From Galaxea fascicularis (lineage: Eukaryota > Cnidaria > Anthozoa > Scleractinia > Euphylliidae), in the NCBI GenBank assembly GCA_948470475.1, contig OX419342.1, positions 7,419,047 to 7,483,046 of the forward strand: DNA of 64,000 bases. The letters are read 5' to 3'. The notes beneath the pieces are model-generated. The model saw nothing but the letters and a program-made list of their open reading frames with translations, ran no database searches and was not told the origin of the DNA. A program made the position numbers and the translations under genes. Position 1 is the stretch's first letter. Every line of letters begins with the position of its first letter. Of this stretch, positions 1 to 11,358 are shown in pieces.

Positions 1-57
1 TGAATAGTTCAGTAATGAAAATGAGTGATCATGCTTAACTTTTTAATTTTGTTTCAG

Positions 58-165
58 AATGGAAATTCTGGTATGCTTTCCTCCAGTGGTCAAGTTGGAT
101 CAGGTGCAATTCTGCTTGACACAAAAAATGAAGTGTTACCACGCAGTTCCTGTTGCTATTCATAG
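58..165 (+). CDS. 3' terminal exon of an unidentified gene, ending in CCYS
   Basis: A pyrimidine-rich tract ending in cag at 55-57 is followed by 35 open codons and a TAG stop at 163-165. A polyadenylation signal AATAAA follows at 225-230. The rest of the gene lies left of the window. The encoded tail is Gly/Ser-rich and ends PRSSCCYS. A C-terminal CCXX is one of the double-cysteine patterns that Rab GTPases use for geranylgeranylation, so a Rab C-terminal exon is possible, but no other part of a GTPase is visible. The splice site, open frame and poly(A) signal together make an exon plausible; the family is a guess. Confidence 0.5.
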   Translation, partial: NGNSGMLSSSGQVGSGAILLDTKNEVLPRSSCCYS

Positions 166-2120
166 TAAAGCTTATTTGACCTTTCTTGACAGTGGTAGAT
201 TTTGAAATACTGTATAAAGCATTAAATAAATGTAGTTTATAGTTGAAAATGATAGAAATCTACCTCAGGGCCCAGATTCTGCGTCATGATCAAATGTGAA
301 CTTACAGACCCTTTGGAGTGGTAGAAATTTGAACTTCTAACTTACATCTCAGGAAGTCTCCACAAAATTCTCCATTTATCAATGGTTTTCAGTTGTAAAC
401 AGGAAGGTGTTCTGACTATTATTTGTTTAAAATTAAGACATGAGGCATTGTGTCCATTCTCATTCAAACCAAAATTGAATGAAATTGCCCCTCAAGAATT
501 GAGACTTTTCTTACAATTTATCCCTAAGTGGACAGTTTTAAAAAAGCTTGATTTATTCATTTTAGTCATTGTGTACAGAGTACAAAACAAATTGTCTTGT
601 AGGTTTTTGAAAATGATGATTATACATGTAATTATACAAATAATAAATTGAGAGAAGTCTCTTCATGACTAATATTTTCAGTGACTCCTATAGCTGTTCC
701 TTGATTGTTCCAACTTGCCTAAAATGCATTCCTAAAGCAGACTAGTTGCTGCCCACAATAGAACTCATGCTTTTGCATTTAACAAACTTGTTATAAAAAA
801 AGTAAGAAATTATTATTATAATCTTGACAGATTTCAAAGTTTGAGGTTTTGTTTCACAACTTGTAAAACTGCCTTACCTTCATATGAGTGACCATTTGCA
901 AGGTTTTCAGCATTTTAGGATTGAGATTGAGTGCTGGAATGCTGGTAGAAAATTCATGTTCATTTCTGTTGGCAAAGAAATTTTAAAGGCAGCAATTTCT
1001 GTATTAACTTAAATATTGTAATTTATATTATTTTTGTCTGCCATCTTAAAACCCCACACAATATTTAATCCTTGCCATATTGTTCCAAATTAATTTTTGC
1101 CGTCATGATATCAAATGACAGAACACAAAAGAACACCAATTAAAGACTAATCTCAAGTAAACAAAATGCATTTGCTTTCCGGTACCTACAGATATACCTG
1201 ATGTAGGTCTTTTTGAGGTAAAAAAAAATGGTGTGCCCAATGCTCAAGTTTCAATCATTGTTTTCTTTGTAGTTTGCATCCCTGAATTTGACTCATAATA
1301 ATTGCTCATTTAAGTGGCCATTTGATCCCAGGATATCACTGACATTTTCCAAAGTGAAGTACTGTGTTGAGCCGTCAGATGTGAATACATTATGACAACT
1401 CTTTCATGCCTGTATGTGTTAGTACTGTATGCACAAGATTGCTGTTTGACACTTGAGTGTTTCATGCAGAAATCATAAGACAGAACTTTATCAGCCTAAG
1501 GCATTTGATAAGTTGCTTATGACCAACAATTTAAATTATATTTCAGTCTAATTGAATTAATATTTGAATTTCTATGGACAAAGACCTTCTGAGCTGGTAG
1601 TGATTTTGTGTGGAACTATAATTATTTTGTGCCAGTTGAAGGGGTGGCAAATGGGAAAATCTGAGACCAAGACCAAGCATGCAAGACCTCAAGACCAAAA
1701 TAAATGCACTATAAATGAGACTTTGAGACTCATGACAAAGGCTGTTGAGATTTTGAGTTTGGATGAAAAGTTTATAAGACCCAAGATTTTTTAGGTACCA
1801 TTTGTCACCCCAGGTTGAACTTGCACAGAGCTTCTTCTTGGAGCACCACAAGTAATAATAATTTCGCACTGCTGTTGCTACACTTTTGATGCAGGAATTA
1901 ACATCACTTGACTGCTTTAACCTACCAACTTAAGGGAAAGGACTACAAACCTTCAAAGTGCATATTAGAAGCACTGTTCTCAAACTCATTAATAATTCAT
2001 CAAGTTAAAACAAAGGAAATCACAACCGTGAAGGGGGTTTGGATACCCGGTCTTCATTAGCATAGATTTTGACGATTTTAGTTCTCCGTTAATTCCTTAG
2101 TTTTTGTTTCAGTTGAGACG
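166..2120. other. Intergenic or intronic stretch without a supported gene
   Basis: I see no exon chain here. Short open frames are AT-rich and lack paired splice sites. A segment at about 1120-1192 recurs in diverged form at about 11055-11128 (shared words include agaacacca, tcaagt, aacaaaat and ggtacct), so part of the stretch is a dispersed repeat. Confidence 0.4.
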
Positions 2121-2272
2121 ATAATTATATCAAACACCTGAGGCAGTGTTTCATCGGCCATCCAAACACCTCGAATTCCGTCAAAAATACTCTGCTGCGC
2201 GTCATATTTTCAACTCTCTTCTCGGTGTTTGGATATCCCGATGAAACACTGTCTCTTGTGTTTGATATTATT
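2121..2272. repeat. MITE-like palindromic element
   Basis: The left side (about 2127-2169) and right side (about 2224-2268) are imperfect reverse complements: both carry atcaaacac, cagtgtttcatcgg and atccaaacacc or their complements. No coding potential is evident. The length and structure fit a miniature inverted-repeat element. Confidence 0.6.
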
Positions 2273-2340
2273 ACTTGAAATGCCACTCCATGGCTGACAG
2301 ACCTTCCAGTGTTACTGTGAGAGAGAATCCCCTGGAGGTT

Positions 2341-2551
2341 CAACCTTTAACTCCCAAGATCTGATTATAGATTCTCCTTTCTAGCTGCTATACAGTTCCT
2401 TGTACATTAGTTAAGGGAATTTAGGGTTATATCAAGATAACACCTTCTGGCTGAGAAGTTTGTCTACTCTCATCCCCTGTCTGCTAGACAATGCATTGAT
2501 ATTATAGGGAGAAGATACGTACTAATCACTTCTGGGAGTTAAAGGGTTAAT
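2341..2551. repeat. MITE-like element with TTTAACTCCCA termini
   Basis: The left terminus reads acctttaactccca and the right terminus reads tgggagttaaagggttaa, which are reverse complements over about 14 bases. The interior is non-coding. It resembles the small element at 26340-26441, which also has TTAACCCTTT-type ends. Confidence 0.55.
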
Positions 2552-2574
2552 CTGCCAATTGATTTTAATTACAG

Positions 2575-3770
2575 GAATACATGAAGGCTGCCACAGTGCA
2601 GAACCTATCCAAATGGTAGAGTAGACCTAAGCAATGCACTGCTTGTTTTTTTTTATAATTAATTTTATCATATTAAAATATTATTATTCTGTAGCTGCTA
2701 TTTAAACAAAAGAAGTCAATCAGATTTTTGTAATAAAATATTTGTAAATTTAGTACAGACCACTTTGATTGTAAAGTTTAATGTGTTTTCCAGATTGAAA
2801 AAAATTTGTACTTTTACACCATGGGTTTCTTTATCTCACCTCCTCGTAGTTCCATTGCAGGTCAAAAGTGTGGGGTGCATTTCTTTGGGATGATCCAGAT
2901 TAAGATCAGTGATCCAAGATCACTCAGATCATGGCGCGTCAAAGAAACCAAGGAATCCACTCTGGGCAAGGACTCCTTTGATGCATCATGAACCAAGTTA
3001 GCTTGGATCCTTGATTCTGATCTGGATCATTCCAAAGGAGCACACCCTTGGATACTAAACAGGTATAAAACTAGGAAAATCACTGGAGGTGAATCAGGAG
3101 CACAACCTGAAAGGGAACAGCTAACAACCAAACCGAGGTGTTTACTCAGGTGCCATTGACTACACACATTCAAATCTCTGTACATGCAAGGAGCAGGGTT
3201 TTGATATTCTCAGTCCAAAACGTGTATATAGTTGGGATGGAATATTACTAGTCTTCAGTAGACTTACAAGTAAGAGGCCTTTTATGCCTGTCTGCCTTAT
3301 CTTCCCCTTCCCCTCCCCACTTCTTTCTTCTCCAGGGTGAGTACCATGAGAAGGCCTTCAGTTGTCACACGAGTTGACCTTCTCCAAACTGAAGCAATTA
3401 GGTAATCAAGTCATATCCCGATAATTTTGAAATACAAGGCAAGAAAGGAATACATTTGAAGGCCTTTTTTTTTAAGAAAAATGTCTTGTGGCAAGGGCTG
3501 TTACATTTGATTTTCAAACAAAACAGCTGGATTTTTATAACATGTATGTGCCTAGGGTCCTGAACAACAATACAAATATTGGGGTCAAGTTCTTTGAAGT
3601 TGAATTAGGACCTATCAAGGTTGATCAATCCTTCAACACCTTTATGTGACCAATGTTTAATTTCTCCTTATAGTAACAGTCCTCAATCAAACAAAGGTTG
3701 TGAGAAAAAAGGAAGTCATCAACAAGTAACAAATGTTTTAATAATTGTCAGCAACAAAGTCTCATCATAA
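2575..3770 (+). CDS. Candidate small three-exon gene or 3' part of a gene
   Basis: Three short exons can be joined in one frame. Exon 2575-2615 follows ttaattacag and is followed by gtagag. Exon 3336-3401 follows a long pyrimidine tract ending ctccag and is followed by gtaatc. Exon 3674-3770 follows ctccttatag and ends in TAA. Phases match at both joints. The first exon has an in-frame ATG at 2581; a start there would give about 66 residues, but an upstream exon may exist. The middle exon is basic and contains MRRPSVVTRVDLL. I do not recognise the family. Each exon is short enough to be open by chance, so this rests on splice sites and phase. Confidence 0.35.
2873..3053. repeat. MITE-like hairpin in a candidate intron
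   Basis: Left end gggtgcatttctttgggatg and right end attccaaaggagcacaccc are imperfect inverted repeats extending about 75 bases inward (shared atgatccagat, gatccaag, catcaaag-type words). No coding potential. Confidence 0.6.
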
Positions 3771-3960
3771 GTAAAGAAAATGTATGGTATACAACAGGAA
3801 TTTTTTACATTCACCACACTTTTCTTCATACCATTGATTATTGATTGTTCGATGCACTAAAAGGAGAAATTAAAATTTCACGATTCTTTGTAAAAAGAGA
3901 GCCACATTAAAGGATGGTGCCTCCCAGTGCGCAGTTTATAACAAAGTGGGAAATATAAGG

Positions 3961-4312
3961 GGGTGACACACAAGGCAATTTTATACACCGATCACCAAGA
4001 TCAGCGAAAATTGCCTTGTGCCTGGTAGAGCAATTGCAATTTTCACAAGTGCCGCGATTGGTGTATAAAATCACCAGTATCTGGCATATCAGATATTAGC
4101 AATTAAATTTGCAGCATTCGCCTAGTGTGCCTGTTCCTGTGATTTCTACACCGATCGCAGCAAATCACCAGATGGGTCAACCAATCAGGTTGGGCAATTT
4201 TTATCACATGACTTCTCAAAATTGCGGAAAGCAATGACGCTTGGAACCTGGGAACAAAATTAGAGTGGCAACTCACCCTGATCGGGGTATAGAATCACCA
4301 AGTGTGTCACCA
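3961..4312. repeat. TIR element of about 350 bp
   Basis: The left end ggtgacacacaaggcaattt and the reverse complement of the right end, ggtgacacacttggtgattc, share GGTGACACAC and continue into TATACaCCGATC-like sequence. The interior has further GATCACC/ATACACC words in both orientations. This is a non-autonomous terminal-inverted-repeat element. Confidence 0.65.
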
Positions 4313-4900
4313 GCTATAGATATAATAGTAAGTGCTATTGGGATGCAAATTAAGAAAACTGAGGGTAACCATTCATCTTTCATGCCTACATTTGTAATTA
4401 GGCAAGAATAACAACCAAAAATGTCTAACTGTGCAACAAATGGCAATTACTTGTTCAAGATGATGAAGGGGTTTGTTATACTGAAAAATACAGGGTTACC
4501 TATGAGTTCTCTTTCTGGATAGCAATAGTCCTCTCCTCAGCACTACTTTTATTTACATAGGTAAAAAACCTCAAAATACTTTTTAATTTATAGCAGGAAG
4601 CACCAGCCTTAAGAACCCTCAGCTTTCACTTAATCTTAATTCAACTCATGTTGGCTGGATAATTAAGGTCCCTGCTCAATCTTGCAGAATATCCCCTACC
4701 TTTCAGAGTCTAAGGCCTCATCAGCTAATTAAGTATTAGGTAATGTTCTGTACAGGTTTGCAGGATTATTAATTATACCACAAGAGAACTCACAAGGGAA
4801 CTGTTGGCATAATGAAGACACCATGATTTAGAGACTAGTATATTTTATTATGGAACATTAGCACCATTTACATGATTGTCAATTTAACATGAACAGTACT

Positions 4901-7900
4901 TCAAGGAGCATTGGAGTTAGGCCCTCTTCTCTTTCCAAACCCAGCCACAACATTGACAAAGCGCCTGTTGTACTGCATTCTACGCTTAGCACGGCCAGTC
5001 TTCTTTTTCTTCTTTTCCTGCTTCTCAACCTATGGAGATAGTTTATGATATTCGCAATGAGAGTTGTTTGTGCAAGATAGTAAGCTTCTAGTCTCCTTCG
5101 CAGCCGTTTTTTGGGCTGTCACACAATGCTCCCCCCAAAGGAACGGCTGCTTAAACCCAAACCACCTTCCTTTCCCTTTGTTTTAGGATGATGAGGTGAC
5201 AAAAATAATAATCCACCAGTCACGCGGCGCCTTTTGTTATGAAGAAAACCAATCATGTCACAAGGGAGGATCAAAACCATGGTCTTGTCTATCATTTAAT
5301 GGCGTAACCAAACACAGCCAAAACCACTGGCATAAACGAAACAAGGAAAATACTATAACTGCAGTTACAGAGCGGAGTGAAATGATGACAAAGACACAGC
5401 CGTAATTAGAGCGCATATTGAGCACTTAACTTTACGTGTTGCATAGCTCTCTAAGAAGGCTACAACACTAAAGAAAGGATAAAGAGACGAATAGTCGCAA
5501 AAGAAACACAACGTCTTGTTACAAATTCAAATAACCAGGCCAGGTAATGTACAAACATTGCAAGATAAAGATGATTATATTATGCGGCTCAAAATTCCTA
5601 TCCTACAAGAGAGAGGCTGTTCTGTCACTGAACGCACTGAAACGAGCCAAACCAAAGCTAGACAAAATGCTTCAGATGGCATATAAAGGACCACAGTCGC
5701 TAGACAGAAACAACCAGGGTCAAAACAAATAGGCGATAAATGCAGAATTTAAACCTAGAAATAACCTTTGGTATCAAAATACATTACATGCGACATTTAA
5801 GCACATGGCTGTTTCAATCACCATCACCATCATGCTATCCTCTAAACCACCGTGTTGCCCCACTTAAAACAAGCAAGAAGCTAAATTGGTCAATAGAACC
5901 GAGATAGAAGCGGCAAACTCGCGAACAGGAGTTGTGTGGGCCTTCCAACTCCATTTTACCACACCGATAGCACACGAGCTGTGATTAGCCAAATGGTCTT
6001 GGCGCGACTGCCTCAGGATTATGTGAGGGGAGCTGTGATTGGCTAAAGCATGGAAAGGAATGTGGTTCGGGTTTAAGCAGCCTTTCCTTTGGGGGGAGCG
6101 TTGCGTGAGAGCCCAAAAAACGGCTGCGAAGGAGACTAGTAAACTTCATGCATGGTAAAAGAATGAAAGACAATAGACCTTTTTACCGATACAGCTGCCA
6201 TCTTGAATTCTATTGTTTTGACCGAGAAATTATGGGCTGGCGAGGGGGCAATCGCTGGAAAATGTATCGTATACACAGCTTTCAGGATAAATTTTTACTG
6301 CTTGTCTCTCATATTCCAAAACAAATACTACAAGCATTACATCTTTCTGTCACGGTATTTGGCAGTGGTTTCTATGGTTAGCGAAAAATTATTGTTAAAA
6401 GTTATCACACCACAGTATTCTTTATAATTATTTCTCATCTGCCCCCTGAGTATCCCATAATTTCCTCGGAATTCAAGATGGCCGCCGTATCAGTAAAAAG
6501 GTCTATTTATTCCTGTACTGTCATGTGAACAGGGTAGTCGGCGGTTTTTCCCATGGGTGGCAAAATCATAAAGGCAGCCAGTTAGTCATGATCATCCCTT
6601 GGGAAGCCTGGTGGTATGCACCCCCGCCCCCAAACCTTTCAAATTTTAGATCCTCAGAAATCTCACTGTCTTGATTCTGAGCAATATACCATGCATGAAA
6701 TAGGAATGTGTTCACCAGTTTTCTTTTAGTATGCCTGAACAATGCACTAAGTTGAACAAGTTACGTTCCCACTACCATCTAGTCTAAGTGCAGTTAGAAA
6801 ATACTAAGCTTGTGATAAGGTAATGTAATATGTTGAGGGAAAGGTAGATCAAGTGCTGCATGGAAAGACGATGAAAAAGTGTATTGCTGTACTAACGTAG
6901 TGACAAGAATTGAGCTGGAATAAAGCCTTGTTGCATATATTGTACTAACGTACTGGGGGATTGAGGTTTACGAGACTACTGCTGTACGAACGTACAGATG
7001 TGATGAATGTCAGTGTAACTTCTACGATCACAAATGTTTTTCTAAGGTCTTCCTGACAAATAATCTGAAAAAGACTTTTGAGTTCTCCCAGCAACAATAA
7101 TATTGAACATGTATGTTATTCCAATTTATGCAACAACCATTCAGCTCACATGACCAATAAGACATACTGTAGATAGGATTATTCCATGTGATGTCATCTA
7201 TTACAGCTACATAATTAGCTGGGATAATTCACCAACTAAAGTAACTACAAATCAAAATATTTAGTGGAGGAACCTACCTTGGGTGTTTGTCCTTTCACTT
7301 TACCAGCACGAGCCAAGGAACCGTGAACCTTACCTGTGTGTCACAAGAACAGACATATTTGAGATTTGACTGCCAATACGCATTTGCTGCAAAGACAGCA
7401 AAATAAATAAAAGGTACAACATCCCTTTTAAATTATTAAGATAAACGTGCTAGAGAAAGCATATAGGAAGCATCTAGAACACTCCTCAACTTTGTCAATT
7501 AATGGTGGCACGTCCAGGGGTTTCATTAGAAGCCGGCAACTGGCGAAAATCACGGCCTGGTTTGTTAGAATTTACCTCTCCTGACCGCCTACTTAGTTTC
7601 GATTTCACTAAAATGATTTAAGAAAATTAATCAGGTTCCCGCTTACTTTAGCAAGCTCAGACGGCTATTTCAAAACTTATTGAAACCTCTGCATGTCCAA
7701 CAACATAATTTGTTGCTATGGAAAGTTGCTAACAACATTATCTGGGAACTTTTGCATCCAAAGATAGCCAGCCCAACAAATAATAAAACTTTTAAAGATT
7801 TTCTAACCAAAATTGAAGATAGTACCTCTAGTTAATGATTGCCACCATGCAAAACATGACAAACAGACTTCCTGAGATTGTCATTATTATTAACTTATGA

Positions 7901-8306
7901 GATGTATATTTTTACATTTCTACAGCTTCATCAGCTTTATGGAATTTAAACTCAAACTGTCCCTTAGGTGACTAAACTTTTTTACTTATTTTGGCTAATA
8001 TAATAAAGAAACTAAGGACATAACAACCAGTTTAGTATGGTTCATGTTGCTTAGCGAAAGTTGAAAACTGAAACGATTTGTCTCACCTCCCAGCAAGCGA
8101 AGACCAACTTCAAGGGTAGCCAAATTATCTAATCCGCATTCCAAAAGGCTAAGATCGTCATTCAATGGCTTTCCAGCGTAGAAAAGAACTTGTTCATCGG
8201 CTGGGATGCCCTCGGCAAAGGCAATCTCATTCTTGAGATCAGACACACTCTCGCCCCCAGTGACATCAAAAGTATGAAGGTTTTCTCCGCGTACAAACAG
8301 CTGCAT
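4901..8306 (-). CDS. FAU: Ubiquitin-like (FUBI) / ribosomal protein eS30 fusion precursor
   Basis: The coding exons, read on the minus strand, are 8306-8087, 7333-7278 and 5029-4901, all with GT-AG borders and matching phases, giving 134 residues (human FAU has 133). The first exon encodes a ubiquitin-like domain starting [15 protein letters not shown]. It ends in LLGG, where the precursor is cleaved to release ribosomal protein eS30 of the small cytosolic subunit. The second and third exons encode the basic eS30 part, with [15 protein letters not shown], a lysine run and [16 protein letters not shown] poly(A) signal lies 52 bases past the stop (4849-4844). A non-coding first exon is inferred at about 8464-8418, with an acceptor (ctgctag) just before the ATG. 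The gene is divergent from MRPL49. Confidence 0.96.
5089..6138. mobile_element. Non-autonomous TIR transposon in FAU intron 2
   Basis: The two ends are long inverted repeats of about 85 bases. The left begins TAGTCTCCTTCGCAGCCGTT and the right ends with its reverse complement followed by gtaaac. Both continue through CTCCCCCCAAAGGAA and GGCTGCTTAAACCC. The outermost bases give a possible TA target duplication. The 1.05-kb interior has no transposase; a 69-codon open frame inside looks incidental. It sits between the last two coding exons of FAU. Confidence 0.75.
6172..6507 (+). repeat. MITE copy with AATAGACCTTTTTACCGATA ends
   Basis: Terminal inverted repeats: AATAGACCTTTTTACCGATA on the left and a matching ...AAAAAGGTCTATT on the right, with inner ATCTTGAATTC/GAATTCAAGATGGCCGCC. 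A second copy of the same element, reversed, lies at 61730-62065 and matches along its length. Several open frames inside both copies are repeat shadows, not genes. Confidence 0.85.
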
Positions 8307-8417
8307 CGTGAATTAGCTAGCAGTAAAAAGGACTAAAATAAGTACTCTTTACACTAAGATGCGAAAGAGATCATGTCTCGGCTGTGAATGGTGAGTATTT
8401 AGCCAGTTTTCGCTTAC

Positions 8418-8567
8418 CTTTCTCACCAATTACACGTGGTGGTGCAACTAACTTTTCGAAAAGGACGAGTGGAATTACTGCGCAGCCATTTGACGCATGG
8501 TGCCCAAGGCATCCTGGGATAGGTCCTGCGACATAGTGACAGCGGTCGCTCAATCAAAAGAAACAAA
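8418..8567. promoter_or_regulatory. Bidirectional promoter and FAU 5' non-coding exon
   Basis: About 100 bases separate the inferred FAU transcription start from the MRPL49 ATG at 8568. On the minus strand a pyrimidine stretch CCTTTTC begins at about 8464 and resembles the 5' terminal oligopyrimidine start of ribosomal protein mRNAs. It is followed by a short leader and a donor (aag|gtaagc) at 8418/8417. On the plus strand the MRPL49 start lies in AAAATGGCGGCC, which matches the YY1 core often found over start codons of housekeeping genes. The TOP start and YY1 roles are inferred from motif alone. Confidence 0.65.
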
Positions 8568-10086
8568 ATGGCGGCCGTCGGTGCTCTGTGTAAAATTTGC
8601 AGATCGTTTTTCTCTACGGCTTCTCTCGTGCAATCACAAACTGGACCTGCATCAGCAAAGGTTAGCTACCTAGCTTCTTCTTAGTTAAATTTAACCCGTT
8701 AATTTTAAAATTAATATTATTTTTATTTGTCCTTTTTTAGGCTGCCAGTGCAGTCAAAAGACCAAGGTCTCTAAAGAATAGTAAAGCGTTATATCAGGTC
8801 AAGCCAGAAAGGCTAAAGCAGATTGAAGAATCTCCCAGTGGATGGGTTCCTCCTGCAACCGGTATGATGATTCCCAAGATGTAGCATTCGCAATCTGTGT
8901 TGCATAAGCCCATCATGCTCCCCCCCCCCTCCATAGTTAGGAAATTTCTCCCACTCACCCTACCCCCCTAACCATCAATATTGTCAACTATGCATAGTTT
9001 ACACAATGGATCTTTGATGTTGGTTTTTAGAATTTGACATGTGCTGACTTAAGATCATGGTCTATTTGTCTAAAGTATTGAAGAATACTGACAAGTTAAC
9101 TTAAGTTTTGAATTTTACATATGCAACTTTACCAATAAGTTTTAAAATCTTTCAAACAATAATTTTGTAAAACATGATAAAGCCTATGTACAGTGTATCT
9201 CCTCCAGTGACATACAATAGTATTAATTATATATTTCTTCTTTTCAATAGAACCACCAAACTTGCCATTCTTCATCAAAAGATCAAAATTCAACAACCTT
9301 CCAGTATACACAGACTACAAGCGTGGAGGAAATTATAAACTAACTGTAATAAGAAAAATCAAAGGAGATCTGCAGGTAGGAAATACATCCTCTGCAAATC
9401 GTCATCATCATCATCATTATTATTATTAACATTGTGAGTAAACTGTATGGTACTTACTTGTAATAAGATCAGTGGTGATAAAGGCATCACTCTTTCCCAG
9501 GAGGGACGTCATTACAAATTGGAAGTGGCAATCATTAAAAGTTTGTGAAGAGCCCCTTTAACGATCTAGCCTCTTATTTGGTTGATCTGAAATAATTTGT
9601 TCTTCTCTCTATATAGAGGCATCAGTTGTGGTAAAGAAGTTGCTTCATTTATCACATGGTCTTCATAATTATCTTTCCTCTCTAATGTTGGCCAGATCAG
9701 ATTTTAACTCCTTCTAGTGTAGCATCCTCATTTTTTAATCCCTAAAAGAGAAGGCAATTCACATAATTATCATTGAAATGTGGAAGTCCCTTTCTGCAGC
9801 TTTTCCAGTCTTTAAGGGGTCTATACAAAAGATATTTAATTTTAGAATTGGCATTCTTATCTAGCAATGTAGGCAAAAACATTTTTACTGTCAGTAGCAA
9901 TCTTAGTAGAGTTTTGCAAGTTTGTCTTCACTTTCATCTGTTTGTTTTCAGGCTCTTGATGAGTGTTTACGACATCATCTTGGGAAAGATATTCCATGCC
10001 AAGTAAATGAACTTACAAGTCAAGTGAAGATAAAAGGAATTCAAAAGGATGCTGTTGTGACTGTCTTAAAACAGCTTGGATTCTAG
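8568..10086 (+). CDS. MRPL49: Mitochondrial large-subunit ribosomal protein mL49
   Basis: Four exons with GT-AG borders and matching phases: 8568-8660, 8741-8861, 9251-9375 and 9952-10086, giving 157 residues. The N-terminus is rich in A, S, R and aromatic residues without acids (MAAVGALCKICRSFF), as expected for a mitochondrial presequence. The body carries the family hallmarks: GWVPPA, then LPFFIKRSKFNNLPVYTDYK, then a KLTVIRKIKGDL strand and a short C-terminal domain ending VLKQLGF. A poly(A) signal lies at 10124-10129. It is head to head with FAU; the human orthologue was originally named NOF1, neighbour of FAU. Confidence 0.94.
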
Positions 10087-10692
10087 TCGAAAAGCTGATG
10101 TAAATAATTATCTTTAAGATGCAAATAAAGTACCATTATCAGGTAAATCATAAAGGTCACCTGGTTGGTGAATGGATTACATTTCTATCAGCTGATGAAC
10201 TGATAAATGGACAAATAAATGGATGTTCTATAAATTACCCATAAGTGAACAGATTTTAGACCATGATTTCTATGCAGTGAAGTGTGTAGGCTTTAACATA
10301 TTATTTACATTATGATTCCCAAATTATCGAAAGAATGTCAAATCATTCCAGTGCAGGACAATAAGGACACAGGGAGCTCTAATCTCAAGTAAAGAAAGTC
10401 AAGGGAAAGTAAAAACAGGAACAGTTAAAATTTCCCTCATGGGAAAGGGTTTGGATATGTCCTGGAGTTATGTATTGAATGAATAACAATATTCATCAGT
10501 AACTAATTATGCTACCGAAAAACTTGTGATTCTCATAATAATCTATCGAAAGCAGTTTGGGGGACCTATGTGAAAAGAGTTGCAAGTCAATGGGAGACAA
10601 GAAATGAGAAGCTATGATCTGGGATTTTGATAGTGGTGAAAACAAGGAGAAATTAAACTGGAAAAAGTCCATTTTGACAGATGTATGTTCAG

Positions 10693-10874
10693 AGACCTGG
10701 CCTTTGAGTAGAAGTGAGGTTGGGGTTGACTTTGTTTTGATACAGACCTCACTGCTTTTCTCATGTAAATCATGTTATGCTAGCTAGTCCACATTAATTT
10801 GCACGTGAAAGACAGAAAGGTTTGTATCAAAACAAGGTCAACCCCAGCCTCGCTTTTACTCAAAGGCCAGGTCA
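10693..10874. repeat. Inverted repeat, MITE-like
   Basis: The left arm (gacctggcctttgagtagaa onward, to about 10746) is repeated in reverse at about 10822-10874. Both share ggttggggttgac- and tttgttttgatac-type words. The spacer is about 75 bases. No coding potential. Confidence 0.65.
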
Positions 10875-11054
10875 CTCAACACACAACAGTTTATTGTAAA
10901 ATGGACTATTGGGCAATGTTGCACATGAAGACCATTTGCAAAAAATACCAAAGACTTGGGAGAGAAAATCTGGAAGGGATAACAATTTACACATTAGTTT
11001 CCCCTTTTGTCACTTCCATGGAAATGCAACAGTTCCCTCTGCAGATCCCGGGGC

Positions 11055-11128
11055 ACACAGAAGAACACCAAGTAAAAAGTAATCCCAAGTGAACAAAATA
11101 CAATGTTTTCTGGTACCTGCAGAAAGTC
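11055..11128 (+). repeat. Diverged copy of a dispersed repeat also at about 1120-1192
   Basis: Both copies share, in order, agaacacca, aatc-caagt, aacaaaat, a gcatttgctt/acaatgtttt variant and ggtacct-cag. A shorter related stretch is seen near 10378-10395 (tctaatctcaagtaaa). The copy lies just upstream of the CRIPT promoter. Confidence 0.45.
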
Positions 11129-11358
11129 CCACGCACTGGGACAGTGCATTGTTCACTGTGGCCAAAAATGGAGTTGTTTGAATCTAACAGAGAAGCCTGG
11201 GTCCTAATGAGAATTGAAGGACATTTCGCGATACTTTATATGACGCCATTTCCGCGACCCATTTCAAGTTGAGGCAGTCTTGTGTTGTTGCGTTGTTCTT
11301 GTATCCCCTCAAAAGTTTGTTGATTACGAAACGAAAAGAACATACTCGCTTAGAAGAG

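Noticed and set aside
1270..1395. 41-codon open stretch after a tttctttgtag acceptor-like site
   Set aside because: No donor site at its end and no partner exons; an open stretch this short is expected by chance.
6148..6427. Two overlapping frames matched by one at 61810-62034
   Set aside because: The similarity comes from two copies of one MITE, not from conserved protein.
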